Positions 5,250-5,295 of a stretch of 5,295 nt of DNA are shown one piece after another (the first letter of the stretch is position 1; every line of letters begins with the position of its first letter). A program made the translations under genes and the position numbers. Source of the stretch: Planctomycetaceae bacterium (lineage in GTDB: Bacteria > Planctomycetota > Planctomycetia > Pirellulales > Thermoguttaceae); contig JAITBS010000268.1 of assembly GCA_031283515.1 (NCBI GenBank), positions 1 through 5,295 on the forward strand, read 5' to 3'. Under the pieces are notes generated by a model. The model did not search any database, had not been told where the DNA came from, and was given only the letters and a program-made list of their open reading frames with translations.

Positions 5250-5295
5250 GCCCTTTCAGGGCGTTGGGTTGAAGAGGAGTTTTTACCCACCCCGT
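5250..5295 (-). repeat. Composite REP-like unit, inverted and cut by the window edge
   Basis: On the minus strand this reads B-spacer-A. GCCCTTTCAGGGC (5250-5262) is the inverse of palindrome A, and ACCCACCCCGT (5285-5295) is the inverse of the right half of palindrome B, truncated by the window end. The spacer, read on the minus strand, starts AAAAACTCCTC, related to AAATCCTCC of the forward unit. Centre spacing is about 39 bases, nearly equal to the forward unit. Confidence 0.7.

Larger units (their letters stand above)
5076..5295. other. Intergenic region filled by a REP-like palindrome array
   Basis: There is no credible gene in this 220-base stretch. A minus-strand open frame at 4971-5186 mostly overlaps the pseudopilin gene and the palindromes. 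From 5120 the region consists of short GC-rich palindromes of two types (A: GCCCTGAAAGGGC; B: AACCCGCCCC-AAC-GGGGTGGGTT) in both orientations, and the array runs off the window edge. The GC-rich palindromes contrast sharply with the AT-rich spacers. Confidence 0.75.

Noticed and set aside
5120..5262. Possible CRISPR-like array from regularly spaced GCCCTGAAAGGGCG copies
   Set aside because: The copies are only 14 bp, one is inverted, the intervals contain a second palindrome and a related spacer, and no cas gene is present. REP-like elements fit better.

Overview
This is an AT-leaning bacterial window with all genes on the + strand. It reads as part of a type II secretion / type IV pilus-like locus: three consecutive genes for GspF/PilC-family inner-membrane platform proteins, then two genes for pseudopilin-like proteins with class III prepilin N-termini. 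No taxonomic marker is present. The loose gene spacing, mostly weak Shine-Dalgarno signals, intergenic short-period repeats and a terminal array of small GC-rich palindromes suggest an environmental or gut member of the Planctomycetota or a related PVC lineage. That placement is a low-confidence inference from general resemblance, not from any specific gene.

Layout: positions 1-166 are a T-rich upstream region. The F-family genes are at 167-1192 (F1), 1268-2263 (F2) and 2557-3783 (F3). Each is followed, starting at or within a few bases of its stop codon, by an inverted repeat. The 293-base gap between F2 and F3 also carries a long imperfect palindrome built from ~10-bp CACGAAA-type units. 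The gap after F3 carries a 10-bp tandem repeat (AACGGATTTA). A GspI-like pseudopilin lies at 3908-4417, then a 76-base T-rich gap containing a 12-bp tandem repeat, then a GspJ-like pseudopilin at 4494-5075. From 5120 to the window end there is an array of REP-like palindromes arranged as inverted composite units, which continues past the edge.

How the genes could work together: in T2SS and T4P machines one F/PilC protein forms the inner-membrane platform, which couples a cytoplasmic GspE/PilB ATPase to assembly of a pseudopilus made of G plus minor H-I-J-K pseudopilins. Here the platform role appears split over three diverged paralogues, one with an added N-terminal two-helix membrane extension, and all with eroded GE-x-SG signatures. 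The two minor-type pseudopilins would prime or cap the pseudopilus. No ATPase, secretin, major pseudopilin, GspK or prepilin peptidase is in the window, so they must lie outside it or elsewhere in the genome if the system works. The triple-platform arrangement is the most unusual biology seen here.
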